A DNA stretch of 64,000 bases from Polyangiaceae bacterium (GTDB taxonomy: Bacteria > Myxococcota_A > Polyangia > Polyangiales > Polyangiaceae). A program made the position numbers and the translations under genes. Shown in pieces: positions 8,757 through 17,669 of this stretch. Where the stretch lies: contig JAWKRG010000004.1 in the NCBI GenBank assembly GCA_041389725.1, positions 186,001 through 250,000 on the forward strand, given 5' to 3'. Below the pieces are notes generated by a model. It was given only the letters and a program-made list of their open reading frames with translations. It did no database searches and was not told the origin of the DNA. How positions within the stretch are numbered: position 1 is the stretch's first letter; each line of letters starts with the position of its first letter.

Positions 8757-9206
8757 ATGAGTGAAGCGACCGAGGCCGAAGAGCTGTCGCGACTGTTCGA
8801 GGGTCGCACGGTGGAGCTCGTGTCGTACTTGGCGGGGCAGCTTTCCGTGCTGAAGGGGCAGGCGCAAACCTATCTCGGAATCGCGGGGCTCTGCATCAGC
8901 GTCACCGGCTTTGCCGGTCACAACATCGTCAACGCTGGCTTGGCCGCAGCGGGCTGCATGGTCGCGGGCATCGTGCTCATTCTCGTGGCGATCGCGATCG
9001 CGTTGCGCGCGCTGGGCGGCATTCGCTGGGTGTCTCAAGACTTGGGAGTCGCGCCGCGAGATCTGGCGCTGCGCGTGATCGAGCGGCGCAACTTGCAGCA
9101 GCGATCCCTGGGGCTCGCCGGTGCGCTGATTGGCGCGGGCCTCACGGCGTACTTGGTGGCCGTGGTAATGGCCGCCGTGACCAAGGGTCACTGGACGCCA
9201 CCGTGA
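8757..9206 (+). CDS. Small three-helix membrane protein, unknown function
   Basis: A 149-residue inner membrane protein I do not recognise. A helical N-terminal region (residues 1-37) precedes transmembrane segments at about 38-55, 62-85 and 118-141. The loop between segments two and three (IRWVSQDLGVAPRDLALRVIERR) is amphipathic and probably cytoplasmic. The ATG at 8757 is chosen over an in-frame ATG nine codons upstream, since the acidic MSEATEAEE start fits better and a TTACAG box sits eight bases upstream. It converges on the next gene with nine bases between them. Confidence 0.7.
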   Translation: MSEATEAEELSRLFEGRTVELVSYLAGQLSVLKGQAQTYLGIAGLCISVTGFAGHNIVNAGLAAAGCMVAGIVLILVAIAIALRALGGIRWVSQDLGVAPRDLALRVIERRNLQQRSLGLAGALIGAGLTAYLVAVVMAAVTKGHWTPP

Positions 9207-9215
9207 GCGCGCGGC

Positions 9216-9749
9216 TCAGGGACAGATATCGTAGGCGGAGAACGACGCACTGATCGTGCCATAGTCAGCGAACGTCGCCTCGAGCGTGCCGCACAGTGCC
9301 GACGCGTCGGGATCGTAGCCTGTAAAGACGATCTTGCCCGAGGTTGCTTCGACGCTGTCGGCGTTCGCGGGTTTGAGCGAGATCTGAATGTCCTCGGCGA
9401 GGGGCCCGACTGAATGCTCGCCAAGGGACATGTCTTCGGGCTGAAGGGAGAACCCGACCGTCGAGCCGCCGACCTGACAACAACCGCAGCCGGTTGCTGG
9501 TGAGAGCGATTTGCTCATGCTCACGTAGCCGCGAGACTTGGAAAGGCTGAAGCGAGCTTCCGCGATTTCGCTCAGGTCCACGCCCGGGGAGACCAAGTTC
9601 ACGTTGCCCTTGGGTGCTGCTGCGCAAGTCTCACCCAACGGGGTACTCGCTGGGAAGGTGGGTGACGTTTGCCCTGTGCCGCTCGAGGGGTCACCGCTGC
9701 AGCCTGCCAGCCCCAGTAGCATCAGCCCGATCAAGTGAGAAGCATGCAT
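9216..9749 (-). CDS. Predicted lipoprotein, unknown
   Basis: A 177-residue lipoprotein with a clean signal (MHASHLIGLMLLGLAGC, acylated Cys 17). It is probably exported to the periplasm or outer membrane. The mature part is beta-rich and contains a GCGCC cluster near its middle, which could form disulphides or bind metal. No family is recognised. Its ATG is preceded by GAAGG and, farther upstream, by a TACACG box six bases from the start. Confidence 0.7.
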   Translation of the reverse strand: MHASHLIGLMLLGLAGCSGDPSSGTGQTSPTFPASTPLGETCAAAPKGNVNLVSPGVDLSEIAEARFSLSKSRGYVSMSKSLSPATGCGCCQVGGSTVGFSLQPEDMSLGEHSVGPLAEDIQISLKPANADSVEATSGKIVFTGYDPDASALCGTLEATFADYGTISASFSAYDICP

Positions 9750-9846
9750 CCTTCACGTGTATCAGCGTTCCTGCGCCTCCACAATCGGTGGGAGGATCTC
9801 GCGCGGGCTTGTCTTGCATGGCGGGAGGCGAGGGCCGCGCCGCCGA

Positions 9847-9865
9847 GGGTCGAGACCCAACAACC
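9847..9865. repeat. Dispersed intergenic repeat, copy 2
   Basis: The inverted repeat GGGTC-GA-GACCC (9847-9858) is followed by AACAACC. It lies in the gap between two lipoprotein genes and shares its core with 3424-3437 and 53986-53997. Confidence 0.35.
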
Positions 9866-9924
9866 TACGACCCGTCGAGGGTTGTGAAGCGTCGCGGCAG
9901 CGTGATCACGAACGACGCTCGAAC

Positions 9925-10497
9925 TCAGCACTGCCGAGCTGCCCAGGACCACGTGCCTTTGCTGCAGCGCGCGCGCACCTCTTCACCCACCACCGTGCAA
10001 TTGCCGTAGGTGCAGTCCGCGCCTTCGGAGGAACACTGGCTGCCTGCGTTGGGTATGATGGCAGGGCAGCTCGCCGGGGGCGACAGGCAAGTCCACTTGG
10101 ACGTAGCGCCCACCACGCAGCCGCATAGCGCGTCCTGCACCACGCACACCTTCGCAACGCTGCACGAATCCCCGGTGTTGATGGGGCCCGTGCAACCGAA
10201 GTCCGCTTTGCATGGCTGATTCACTTGCGCGAACGTGGTGCCTCCGCACTTCCAAACCGTGCGCTGACATGGCCGCGGCTCGGTGCCGTAGGTGCAGATC
10301 AGACCCGCCACGGTGCATCCGAGTCCCGCGGCCGGCGCAGCCGGGCAAGTGCCGCTGACAACGCCACCGCTGCCTCCGGACGTCGCGCCGCCCGAACTCG
10401 TCGCACCGGCGCCGCCCGATCCCGAAGTGAATTCTTCACCCCCGCAAGCGCTGCAGATCCACATGCAAAGTACGGACGATAGCGCGGTGCGTACCAT
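9925..10497 (-). CDS. Cys-rich lipoprotein with two similar modules
   Basis: A 190-residue lipoprotein (signal MVRTALSSVLCMWICSAC, Cys 18) followed by a Gly/Ser tether. The mature part holds two related Cys modules with the pattern CPA..P..G..C...G..CTYG, one near residues 55-90 and one near 145-190. They are likely disulphide-bonded surface domains. The ATG at 10497 is fixed by a TAGGCT box seven bases upstream, although the frame is open for another 72 codons. It is divergent from the MopE-like gene. Confidence 0.7.
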   Translation of the reverse strand: MVRTALSSVLCMWICSACGGEEFTSGSGGAGATSSGGATSGGSGGVVSGTCPAAPAAGLGCTVAGLICTYGTEPRPCQRTVWKCGGTTFAQVNQPCKADFGCTGPINTGDSCSVAKVCVVQDALCGCVVGATSKWTCLSPPASCPAIIPNAGSQCSSEGADCTYGNCTVVGEEVRARCSKGTWSWAARQC

Positions 10498-10504
10498 GTA
10501 GGAC

Positions 10505-10510
10505 AGCCTA
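10505..10510 (-). promoter_or_regulatory. -10 box TAGGCT, leaderless-type
   Basis: TAGGCT on the minus strand ends seven bases before the ATG at 10497. Confidence 0.5.
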
Positions 10511-10550
10511 GCATGGGGTGATGTGCCTGGAGCACAGCTGCATCGACCGC

Positions 10551-10556
10551 TATAGT
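10551..10556 (+). promoter_or_regulatory. -10 box TATAGT for the MopE-like gene
   Basis: TATAGT lies 56 bases before the ATG at 10613, so here a normal leader with an AGGAGG ribosome site is expected, in contrast with the divergent gene. The -35 is weak. Confidence 0.4.
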
Positions 10557-10612
10557 CAACTTGTCGGTTCGAGTTCGGTGGGCAGGGCTCGCGCTTACTT
10601 ACAGGAGGCAAC

Positions 10613-12493
10613 ATGCGACGCGTCTTTGCGCTGAGCGCTACTGCGATGGTGATCGGAGCATTGATTCTGGTGAGCTGCTCGGGAGACGACAGCACTTTCC
10701 GCGGCGCTCCCAAACAAGACTCCGGTGCGGACGCGAGCGCGGGACAGGGCGGTGCCTCGGGGAGCGCGGGTCAAGGCGGACAAGATGCCGCTGCCGAAGC
10801 CGCGGCTGGCATGGCTGGCACGGCCGGCATGGATTCGGGGCCAGAAGTCCTGTGCTCGGACAACGACGCAGATGGCACCACCGACTGCAACGGGGATTGT
10901 GACGACAACGACCCCACGGCCTTCCCTGGCAACGCGGAAGTGTGCGGAGATCTCGTCGACAACGACTGCGACAAGACCGTGGACAACGGCTGTTCCAACC
11001 TGGGCACGTTCGTTTCCGCACAGACCGGAGACGACCTGAATCCGGGCACGAAGGACAAGCCGGTCAAGAGCATTGCGCAGGGCGTGAAGAACGCGCAGAC
11101 CATCGTCGCTGCGCAGACACTTCCGGGCCCCATTGATGTGTTCATCGCGGAGGGGCACTACTCGGAGAAGGTCACGTTGATCGAAGGCATCAGCCTGGTC
11201 GGTGGCTTTTCATGCACCGCTCAACCTTGTAGTTGGGCACGCGATCCGAAGACCTACGACAGTGCGATCCTGAACACCGACATGCAAGGCGTGGCCGCAG
11301 ATGCGACCATCACCCGCGCGACGCGTATCGATGGGCTGCGCATCGTGGGTTCGGATGGGGACTTCGGCAACACCTTCCCGGGCACGACCGCCATCATCGT
11401 GCTGGGTGGCTCGCCCACGATCGTCAACAACGTGATTCAAGCAGGGCAGTCCAAGGGGGGCTTCTGGCCGGGCGGCCGCTCCGTCGGCATCGCCGTGGTC
11501 GCTCCTTCGAATAGCCTGCAAGGCGTACTAATCGAGAACAACGACATTACCGCCGGTGACGCACCGAACAGCGAGTCAGCGGGCATTCTGATCAGCGCGC
11601 CTCCCGGTGGCAACGCCAAGGCCTACGCCGAGATCACGAGCAATCGCGTCACTGGTGGCGAGTGCAAGACGAGCAATGCACTATCCATTCACAACACCGG
11701 CAAAGGTACTAGCATCACCAATAACGATATCGTGGGCGGTGAGGGCGTGGAGTGGGGCTCCTGGGGTATCAGTGTCAGTGGGACGGCGACCATTGATGCC
11801 AACCGCATCAACGTCGACCCCAACACTCGACCGAAGTGCTCCTTGGCCAAGAGCTGGTGCGGCGGGATCAACAGCGAAAGCTCCACGACGGTGATCACCA
11901 ACAACGTCGTATTCGGCGCGAACCATGCTACGAGTACCGCGCTCTTCCTGACGGAGTTCGAAACGCCCACGGGCACTGTCGTCGCCAACTCGAACTATCT
12001 CGATGGCGCGGGCAACGGCGCGGGCGTCAGCGCTGCAGTGGCGCTACAGCATGGGCAGTGTTGCGGTCAGGTGGCAACCGTGGGGCGGTTGATCAACAAC
12101 ATCTTCGCGGCCGGTACGGGCGCACAGCGTTTCGGCATCTACGAGGTCAAGGTCACCAGCCCGAGCGTTCGGGCTGCGCATCCCGAGACGCTGCAGAACA
12201 ACCTGTTCTTCTTGCCGTCGCCCACGGGCCAGGACGCGCTGTATCAGTACTGGAGCGGCTCCGCGATCTCGCTGAAGACGACGGACGCGGACGTCAATGC
12301 GCTGGCCGCCCAGCTCGGACCCGTCTCCGGCAACTTCAGCGCCGACCCGCTGGTGGACGCGACCTACCACCTGCAGGCGGGCTCCCCGGCGATCGACAAG
12401 GGCATCGCGACCGATGCACCTGCCGCCGACATGGATGGCGAGGCGCGACCCAAGGGCACCGCGCACGACGTGGGACCCGACGAAGCGCAGTGA
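10613..12493 (+). CDS. MopE-type metal-binding/right-handed beta-helix lipoprotein
   Basis: A 626-residue secreted lipoprotein (lipobox ILVSC near residue 22, then an Ala/Gly-rich tether). Residues about 80-127 form a MopE-type putative metal-binding motif rich in Asp and Cys (DNDADG, DCDDND, VDNDCD). The remainder is a DUF1565-like parallel beta-helix: many short strands with repeated IVNNV, IENND and ITNND turns, as in pectate-lyase folds, ending with AGSPAIDKG. A strong AGGAGG lies seven bases before the ATG. It is probably a surface polysaccharide-binding or adhesive protein. Confidence 0.8.
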   Translation: MRRVFALSATAMVIGALILVSCSGDDSTFRGAPKQDSGADASAGQGGASGSAGQGGQDAAAEAAAGMAGTAGMDSGPEVLCSDNDADGTTDCNGDCDDNDPTAFPGNAEVCGDLVDNDCDKTVDNGCSNLGTFVSAQTGDDLNPGTKDKPVKSIAQGVKNAQTIVAAQTLPGPIDVFIAEGHYSEKVTLIEGISLVGGFSCTAQPCSWARDPKTYDSAILNTDMQGVAADATITRATRIDGLRIVGSDGDFGNTFPGTTAIIVLGGSPTIVNNVIQAGQSKGGFWPGGRSVGIAVVAPSNSLQGVLIENNDITAGDAPNSESAGILISAPPGGNAKAYAEITSNRVTGGECKTSNALSIHNTGKGTSITNNDIVGGEGVEWGSWGISVSGTATIDANRINVDPNTRPKCSLAKSWCGGINSESSTTVITNNVVFGANHATSTALFLTEFETPTGTVVANSNYLDGAGNGAGVSAAVALQHGQCCGQVATVGRLINNIFAAGTGAQRFGIYEVKVTSPSVRAAHPETLQNNLFFLPSPTGQDALYQYWSGSAISLKTTDADVNALAAQLGPVSGNFSADPLVDATYHLQAGSPAIDKGIATDAPAADMDGEARPKGTAHDVGPDEAQ

Positions 12494-12566
12494 GTGATCA
12501 AGACGAGAGAAAGAAGAACAGGGAAGGCCGGAAGCGCGCGACGGTGGGGGGATGACCAACCTGAGG

Positions 12567-13856
12567 TCAGAGCTTCTCTGCGCCGCAGGAGCACGGTGTG
12601 CCGCCGCAGCGCCAACCGGTGAAGATGATGGTGTCTTGATCCAGGTAGCTCGGGTGCGAGGTGCAGAGATCGGCCGGCAGTGGGATCGCGGTGCGCGCGC
12701 TGCCGTCGGGTGCCATGCGGAAGAGGGGCTGCTTCACCGTCCCCGATGAAAGATCGATCACGAGCTCCCAGTACACCAGCTCACCGCCGTCGGGCCGCCA
12801 CTGCATGTAGGCCTGAATCGTCGTCGCGGGCGTGCTGGCGGGGCTGATGTCGGTCTGCGCTTTGCCGAACTCCGCCACGCTCTGTCGATATGGGTACACG
12901 GACACGCTGCCGAGCTGAAAGCTGATGTCCGGCTCTTGCTCCATCCATGCCACGCGGGTTCCCTTTGGATGGATGATGGGATCGTTGGTGCCGATGACTT
13001 CCGCGGGCGTGGGGAAGGCGCAGCAACCCGCGTTGGCAGGGCAGAGCGGGCAGCCCACGACCTTCACGTCACTCAATTGCGTCGTCCCGGACGCGGGCAT
13101 CTGCCAGATGGGACGCATGAATCCGGTCGGATGCTGGAACACGGCGGGGAAGACGATCACGCCGCTGCTGTCGCTGTTGCCCGATTGATAGGGATCCACC
13201 GGGAAGAGCGCGGTCGGAACGTCGATGACGGCCGTGCTGGCAACCGCGGGCAATGTGGAGAAGGTCGCGCGCTTGAAGCGAGCACGAGTTGGATTCGCAG
13301 GATCGTCTTGGTGCAAGTAGAGCAGCTTGCCGTCCTGGGTGAAGGAGCTGTTCGCGCACAGCTTTCCGGGCGTGCCGCCCGCAATGGTGGTGACGGCGCT
13401 GGGGTTGCCGCGCTGAAAGACGACGACCTCCGTGTTGTCGTAGTGCGGCGCGGTGCCGCCTTCGCCTTCCATCGCCAGACCGTTCTTGTCCACGTCGTCG
13501 TTGTAGCGAGTCGCCGTGAGCCAATCCCCCGGCCCTTTGCGAACATGCGTGAGGGATTTGTCGACGGTGTCGATCAAGAGCTGCAGGTTCGAACCATCGG
13601 CCTTTACCGTGAATATGCCGACACGCGGCAGTCCCGCCCCGCCGCTACCGCCCGTTCCGGCGTCGGCGCCCGCGGTTCCCGAGTTGCCGCCGCTGCCCGC
13701 GCTCGCGTCTTGCCCGCCACTTCCGGCTGCGCCTCCGCTTCCCGTGTCAGCGCCCGCGTCCTGCTGTGTTGGCCTGCCCTTCGAGTCGGATTCGCCGCAG
13801 CCCACTGTCGTGCACAAGGTCAGCGCTGCGAGCGCGAGGCGCGGTGAAGCTCTCAT
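12567..13856 (-). CDS. TolB-like beta-propeller lipoprotein
   Basis: A lipoprotein of about 429 residues (signal to LTLCTTVGC, then GADTGSGGAAGSGG tether). The mature part has repeated propeller strands such as VGIFTVKADGSNLQLLID, KLLYLHQDD and WRPDGGELVYWE, as in TolB/PD40 proteins. CPLCPANAGCCAF forms a Cys cluster. The ATG at 13856 has TACCCT six bases upstream; GTG at 13862 adds only two residues. It is likely exported to the periplasm or outer membrane. Its 3' end faces the MopE-like gene across 73 bases. Confidence 0.7.
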   Translation of the reverse strand: MRASPRLALAALTLCTTVGCGESDSKGRPTQQDAGADTGSGGAAGSGGQDASAGSGGNSGTAGADAGTGGSGGAGLPRVGIFTVKADGSNLQLLIDTVDKSLTHVRKGPGDWLTATRYNDDVDKNGLAMEGEGGTAPHYDNTEVVVFQRGNPSAVTTIAGGTPGKLCANSSFTQDGKLLYLHQDDPANPTRARFKRATFSTLPAVASTAVIDVPTALFPVDPYQSGNSDSSGVIVFPAVFQHPTGFMRPIWQMPASGTTQLSDVKVVGCPLCPANAGCCAFPTPAEVIGTNDPIIHPKGTRVAWMEQEPDISFQLGSVSVYPYRQSVAEFGKAQTDISPASTPATTIQAYMQWRPDGGELVYWELVIDLSSGTVKQPLFRMAPDGSARTAIPLPADLCTSHPSYLDQDTIIFTGWRCGGTPCSCGAEKL

Positions 13857-13862
13857 GCGCAC

Positions 13863-13868
13863 AGGGTA
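13863..13868 (-). promoter_or_regulatory. -10 box TACCCT, leaderless-type
   Basis: TACCCT on the minus strand ends six bases before the ATG at 13856. Confidence 0.5.
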
Positions 13869-13917
13869 GCCGATGGGCAGCCGACGGGCGAGCGCTCGCC
13901 GAGCGGGGAAGAGCGAC

Positions 13918-16578
13918 CTACATCGATCCCCGGTGCGCGCTGGGCATGGGAGGGTTGAGGAGTCGCTGCGTCAGGGATTCCTTGAGCTTCCAGGCGCGCT
14001 CGTAGTCCATGACGTTGCCCTGCTTCGAGTCGTGGAAGACGATGCCTGCGTAGATCTCGCTGCCGCCCTCCCAGGAGTAGTCGCCCACGCGCACGCGGAC
14101 GCGCTCCGGAGTCTCGTCGCCGGGGATCGCGACCTTCACCAGGCTGAAGGTGCCGTGAGCGGGGATGCGCGCGCTGGCCATCACTTCGCGATGATGGTTC
14201 AGCAGCTCGATGACGCCCTCTTTGCTGCTGGCAATGCCCAGCGCCTGCACGGCGCGGTCGCCGTTGGTTTCCACGCCCAAGCTGACAACTTGCAGCGCAG
14301 GAGCGTGCGGTGCTTTGGCAACGTAGCTCGCTTCCCAAGGTGCGTTGCGCTGCTTCACCTTCGCCACGTCGGCGTCCGTCAGGCGTCGGCGCACCGAACC
14401 GCGATGCTCGAAAGGGCTGGCCATGGGACCGACGAACACCCGCGGCGGGCCGTTGACGTCCACGACGAAGAGCCCCAGCCGAGGCGGGCGCGCCGCAACG
14501 GACATGACGGCGCCGGTGTTCGCGCCGGTGAACCAGTCGGCCACGAAGGCCTCTTGCTCGAAGGCCGAATCGATGTCGGGAAACAGATCGAAGTACCAGC
14601 CGTCGTAGCTACCGGGCGAATCCGACGAAGGCGGCGTGATCTCCACGATCATCGCCAGCCAGCGCTTCTCCGCATCCGACAAGGCCTGGCCCGCCAGCTC
14701 GTGCTCGGCGATGCGCTGCAACACGGACATCACGCCGCTCACGCGATCGAAGTGTTGCACCGCGTCAGTGTTGCCGACGCGCGTGGCAAAGTCGCGGCCG
14801 CGCTTGGCGTACTCGCGCAGCATGGCGTACACGTCGGGCACTGGATCCACGTAGCCGTCGGGGATTTCGCAGCCGCCCTCGGAGTAGGGCTCGCCAGCCA
14901 TCAGCACCGCGCCGTGGCGCAATTGCCCATAGGCGGCGATGGCGCTGGCCAATCGCGCATCGCGAAACGCATCGGTCTTGGTGAAGCTGGCAACCTGTCC
15001 CGTGGGCTCGATGCTCAGGCGCCGCGCCGCTTCCAGCCACGCCCCGAACATGCCCGGCGCGACTTCCTGGCTCAGGGTCGAGCGCCCTTGCTCGAGCTTT
15101 GCCTTCAGCGTCGTGAAGTGCGCGAAGTCCCGCTGCAGGTAGCGGTTCGCGCGCTCATGACCCAGCAAGAAGCCAATGTCGCCGAAGTGCGGCGTGTCAC
15201 GACTATCGACGTCGGCGTGCACCACATGGGTGAGCGCGACCGTGTCGGGCAGAATGCGCGGACCCAAGAAGGTCGCGATCGTGGGCAGCGGCCAGGATCC
15301 CTGCGGCATGTAGTGCACGCGCCCGGTGCGCTGAAAGTCGCTGCCGATGGCTTTGCGCAGCGCGTCTGCGCTGTCGGGAATCGTCAGCTTCGTCACGCGT
15401 GCCTTCTGCTGCAGTGCGAGCAATTGCTGCACGCTCACGTCTTCACGCTTGCCGGCAACGGCTAGCCAGGCGTCGTCGAGCAACTTCACGTCGTCCATCA
15501 CCCCGGCTTGCTTCGCCAGCTGCGCAAGGGCCATCGCGACTACGGCCTCACGCGGCGTCTCCGCGGGGTTCGGGGTGAAGCCAGGTTGGGAGCTGCGGCT
15601 AGCCCTCGACACCAGGTTGAACTCCAGCCGCGACAGCCACATCGCAGCGCGAAAGTACGGCTTGAGCGCGCCGTCGGCGTAGCTGGCGTAGTAACTGCGC
15701 GGCGCAAACTGCGAAAAGTCGATGATGCGCGGGCGGCCGAACAGCGTCACTTGCTTCATGCCGCCGCTCGCGCTCTGGGCATCGCCGACCAAGGGCTTGG
15801 CCACCGCATCTTGCCCGAGCTGTGAGGGTCGATACTCGTCGTCGATCAAGCTCTGCGCGACGGTGAGATACACGTCCAAGTCTTCCGCGACCTCGCGCGG
15901 CAGCGCGCTGGCGGCTCCTGGCAGCGCGGCGCGCATCTTGCCGAGGGTGTGCTGCAGTCGTTCCGCGAGATCCGTCTCCACGGAGGCCACGATGCGCTCG
16001 TGTCCGCGGAACACGGCGTGGAAGATCGCGTCGGCCGACACGTACACCGGCAGCTGCGATTGATGGATGTCGTGAAAGGCGCGTGTGAAGCCCGGTTGCT
16101 CCAAGCGATCCGCCACCACGAAGCCATTCTTGTTCAAGAGCGCGAGTTCCGCGGCGGTCAGCGCGTAGCGTTCGCGAAGTCGCTTCAGGTGTTCAGGTGC
16201 TTGTTGGCGATTCCACGGGTGAGACGCGACGCGAGGGCTGGCAGTTTGTGCCAATACTTCTTTCGCTGCACGAGCCAGCGTGTCCTCTGCCGCCTCGCAG
16301 GCATTGGCGCCGACCTTCTTGCGTGAAGAGAAGGCGAAGTCGGGAATGGCCGGCGGCGCGGGGGGGCTTGCCGCCGCATCGCTTCCCGCGTCCGCCACTG
16401 CCGCGACGGTACTCGCTGTCGGCGCTGCCGTCGCGAGCGGGTGCGTCGGTGCTTCGACCTGGCCGGGCGGCGCCGGACACGCCGACAGCGCGAGCCCCGC
16501 GCTCAGGGCAAAAGCGGCGGCCAGGGTGTTTCGCCGGAAGCGACGAGGTCGCCCAAGGAAGCTAGGGATCCGAGCCAT
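13918..16578 (-). CDS. DUF3160 lipoprotein
   Basis: An 886-residue lipoprotein of the DUF3160 family. An Arg-rich signal ends LALSACPAP, followed by a Pro/Ala/Thr linker to about residue 70. The DUF3160 region begins near FAFSSRKKVGANAC and includes NKNGFVVADR and YVSADAIFHAVFR. Function is unknown, but members are large exported helical proteins with conserved acidic and His positions. The ATG at 16578 (MARIPSFLGRPRRFRR) is chosen because the open frame upstream encodes only Arg-rich shadow sequence over the neighbouring gene. Confidence 0.8.
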   Translation of the reverse strand: MARIPSFLGRPRRFRRNTLAAAFALSAGLALSACPAPPGQVEAPTHPLATAAPTASTVAAVADAGSDAAASPPAPPAIPDFAFSSRKKVGANACEAAEDTLARAAKEVLAQTASPRVASHPWNRQQAPEHLKRLRERYALTAAELALLNKNGFVVADRLEQPGFTRAFHDIHQSQLPVYVSADAIFHAVFRGHERIVASVETDLAERLQHTLGKMRAALPGAASALPREVAEDLDVYLTVAQSLIDDEYRPSQLGQDAVAKPLVGDAQSASGGMKQVTLFGRPRIIDFSQFAPRSYYASYADGALKPYFRAAMWLSRLEFNLVSRASRSSQPGFTPNPAETPREAVVAMALAQLAKQAGVMDDVKLLDDAWLAVAGKREDVSVQQLLALQQKARVTKLTIPDSADALRKAIGSDFQRTGRVHYMPQGSWPLPTIATFLGPRILPDTVALTHVVHADVDSRDTPHFGDIGFLLGHERANRYLQRDFAHFTTLKAKLEQGRSTLSQEVAPGMFGAWLEAARRLSIEPTGQVASFTKTDAFRDARLASAIAAYGQLRHGAVLMAGEPYSEGGCEIPDGYVDPVPDVYAMLREYAKRGRDFATRVGNTDAVQHFDRVSGVMSVLQRIAEHELAGQALSDAEKRWLAMIVEITPPSSDSPGSYDGWYFDLFPDIDSAFEQEAFVADWFTGANTGAVMSVAARPPRLGLFVVDVNGPPRVFVGPMASPFEHRGSVRRRLTDADVAKVKQRNAPWEASYVAKAPHAPALQVVSLGVETNGDRAVQALGIASSKEGVIELLNHHREVMASARIPAHGTFSLVKVAIPGDETPERVRVRVGDYSWEGGSEIYAGIVFHDSKQGNVMDYERAWKLKESLTQRLLNPPMPSAHRGSM

Positions 16579-16658
16579 GGTCGGACGTCGCGCTGGGGGG
16601 CGAGAGTGTGACACGGGGCGCCACGGGTGCGATAGCGAGCGCGAGGAAGGCGCAGGAC

Positions 16659-17549
16659 TCACGGGCGTTCCACGGGTCCACCTTGCACGATGCGGATCAC
16701 GTCGTCCCAGGCGAGGGACGCGTTGTCGAGCAAGGCGGCAACCGTGTCTGCGCACAGCAATGTCCGGTCCGGAGCCTCCGCGACTGCGAGCCAAGGCAAC
16801 GGAATGCAGTAGCGATGCACCGCGAGCCAGCCTTTGCCACTCGGATGCGCCCACAGCGAAACCGCTCCGTGAACCAACAGTGCATTGAGCTCCGCCAGCG
16901 CGCGTAGAAAGCGCTCGTCGCCTGGAAAGGAGGGGTCGCCGTCTGCGAGGGCGTCCACGCACAGTCCCGCGCCCGCCTCGTGACTGAAGCGTACGACGAT
17001 GTCGGCGGCCGCATCCTGGTAGCGTCGCCGCGTCGCGTAGGATCCGTCGGCTTGCCTCGTCAGTGGTGCGAACTTGCCGACTTCGCGAGCGAGTCCGTCC
17101 AGGTCGAGCATTCCGTCGAAGGTCAGCGTGCTGCCGAAGATCCGTTCCGCCTCCGCACTGCCGACCTGCCGGCCCTCGAGCAACGCTGACTTCAGCTGCG
17201 ACAAGGTTGCGAGCGCCGCCATGATCACTGGCGGTGCGGGCCACCGTCCGGGCGCGCGCGGCAGCGTGAGGGTAAGCACGAGATGGCCGACATCCCGCGA
17301 CCACGCCGCCATCGACCCCAGCGGACCGTAGGTATTGTGATCGTTCAGTCGACGCAGCGTCGCGAGATCCGGCGCCGTGCACGGCGCAACCATCGCTCGA
17401 ATGCGAAGGAACCACCCGCACTCCTGCACCTGGACGGACATCGCCTCGCTACCCGGCCCGGGCGCGATCTGCAGCAGAGCAGTTTGCGCGTCTCCCCGCC
17501 GATAGTGCAGCTCGCAGCGATCCAGCAGCTCGAAGACGTCGCTCACCAC
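16659..17549 (-). CDS. YbjN/CesT-like double-domain cytoplasmic protein
   Basis: A 296-residue soluble protein with two halves of similar layout. Each half has a beta-rich stretch (GWFLRIRAMVAP; GKGWLAVHRYCIPLP) next to a helix with LRRLND or LAELNAL. This is reminiscent of the tandem folds of YbjN and type III secretion chaperones (CesT). No signal peptide is present. The start is GTG at 17549 or the next codon. It precedes the DUF3160 gene by 80 bases on the same strand and may be co-transcribed with it. The family call is tentative. Confidence 0.55.
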   Translation of the reverse strand: MVSDVFELLDRCELHYRRGDAQTALLQIAPGPGSEAMSVQVQECGWFLRIRAMVAPCTAPDLATLRRLNDHNTYGPLGSMAAWSRDVGHLVLTLTLPRAPGRWPAPPVIMAALATLSQLKSALLEGRQVGSAEAERIFGSTLTFDGMLDLDGLAREVGKFAPLTRQADGSYATRRRYQDAAADIVVRFSHEAGAGLCVDALADGDPSFPGDERFLRALAELNALLVHGAVSLWAHPSGKGWLAVHRYCIPLPWLAVAEAPDRTLLCADTVAALLDNASLAWDDVIRIVQGGPVERP

Positions 17550-17669
17550 GTGGCTCGTCGTATCACGCGATCGCCATTGTGCTTCTTTATTTGGATTTCA
17601 CCTCCATCGAGGCTGACTTGAACCGACGGATCTCGAAGCGTACGCTCGCCGCGTTCGCGGGGACGAGCC

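Noticed and set aside
8757..9206. Small membrane protein as a defence effector (Pycsar or SLATT-like)
   Set aside because: Topology alone is not enough; there is no cyclase or nucleotidyl-cyclic-signal gene beside it.
12498..12560. GGAAG-rich gap sequence resembling 4540-4620 on the opposite strand
   Set aside because: The similarity is limited to short purine runs; too weak to call a repeat family by eye.
16579..17421. N-terminal extension of the DUF3160 protein to 17421
   Set aside because: The extension is Arg-rich antisense-type sequence over the YbjN/CesT-like gene, and a proper lipoprotein signal starts at 16578.
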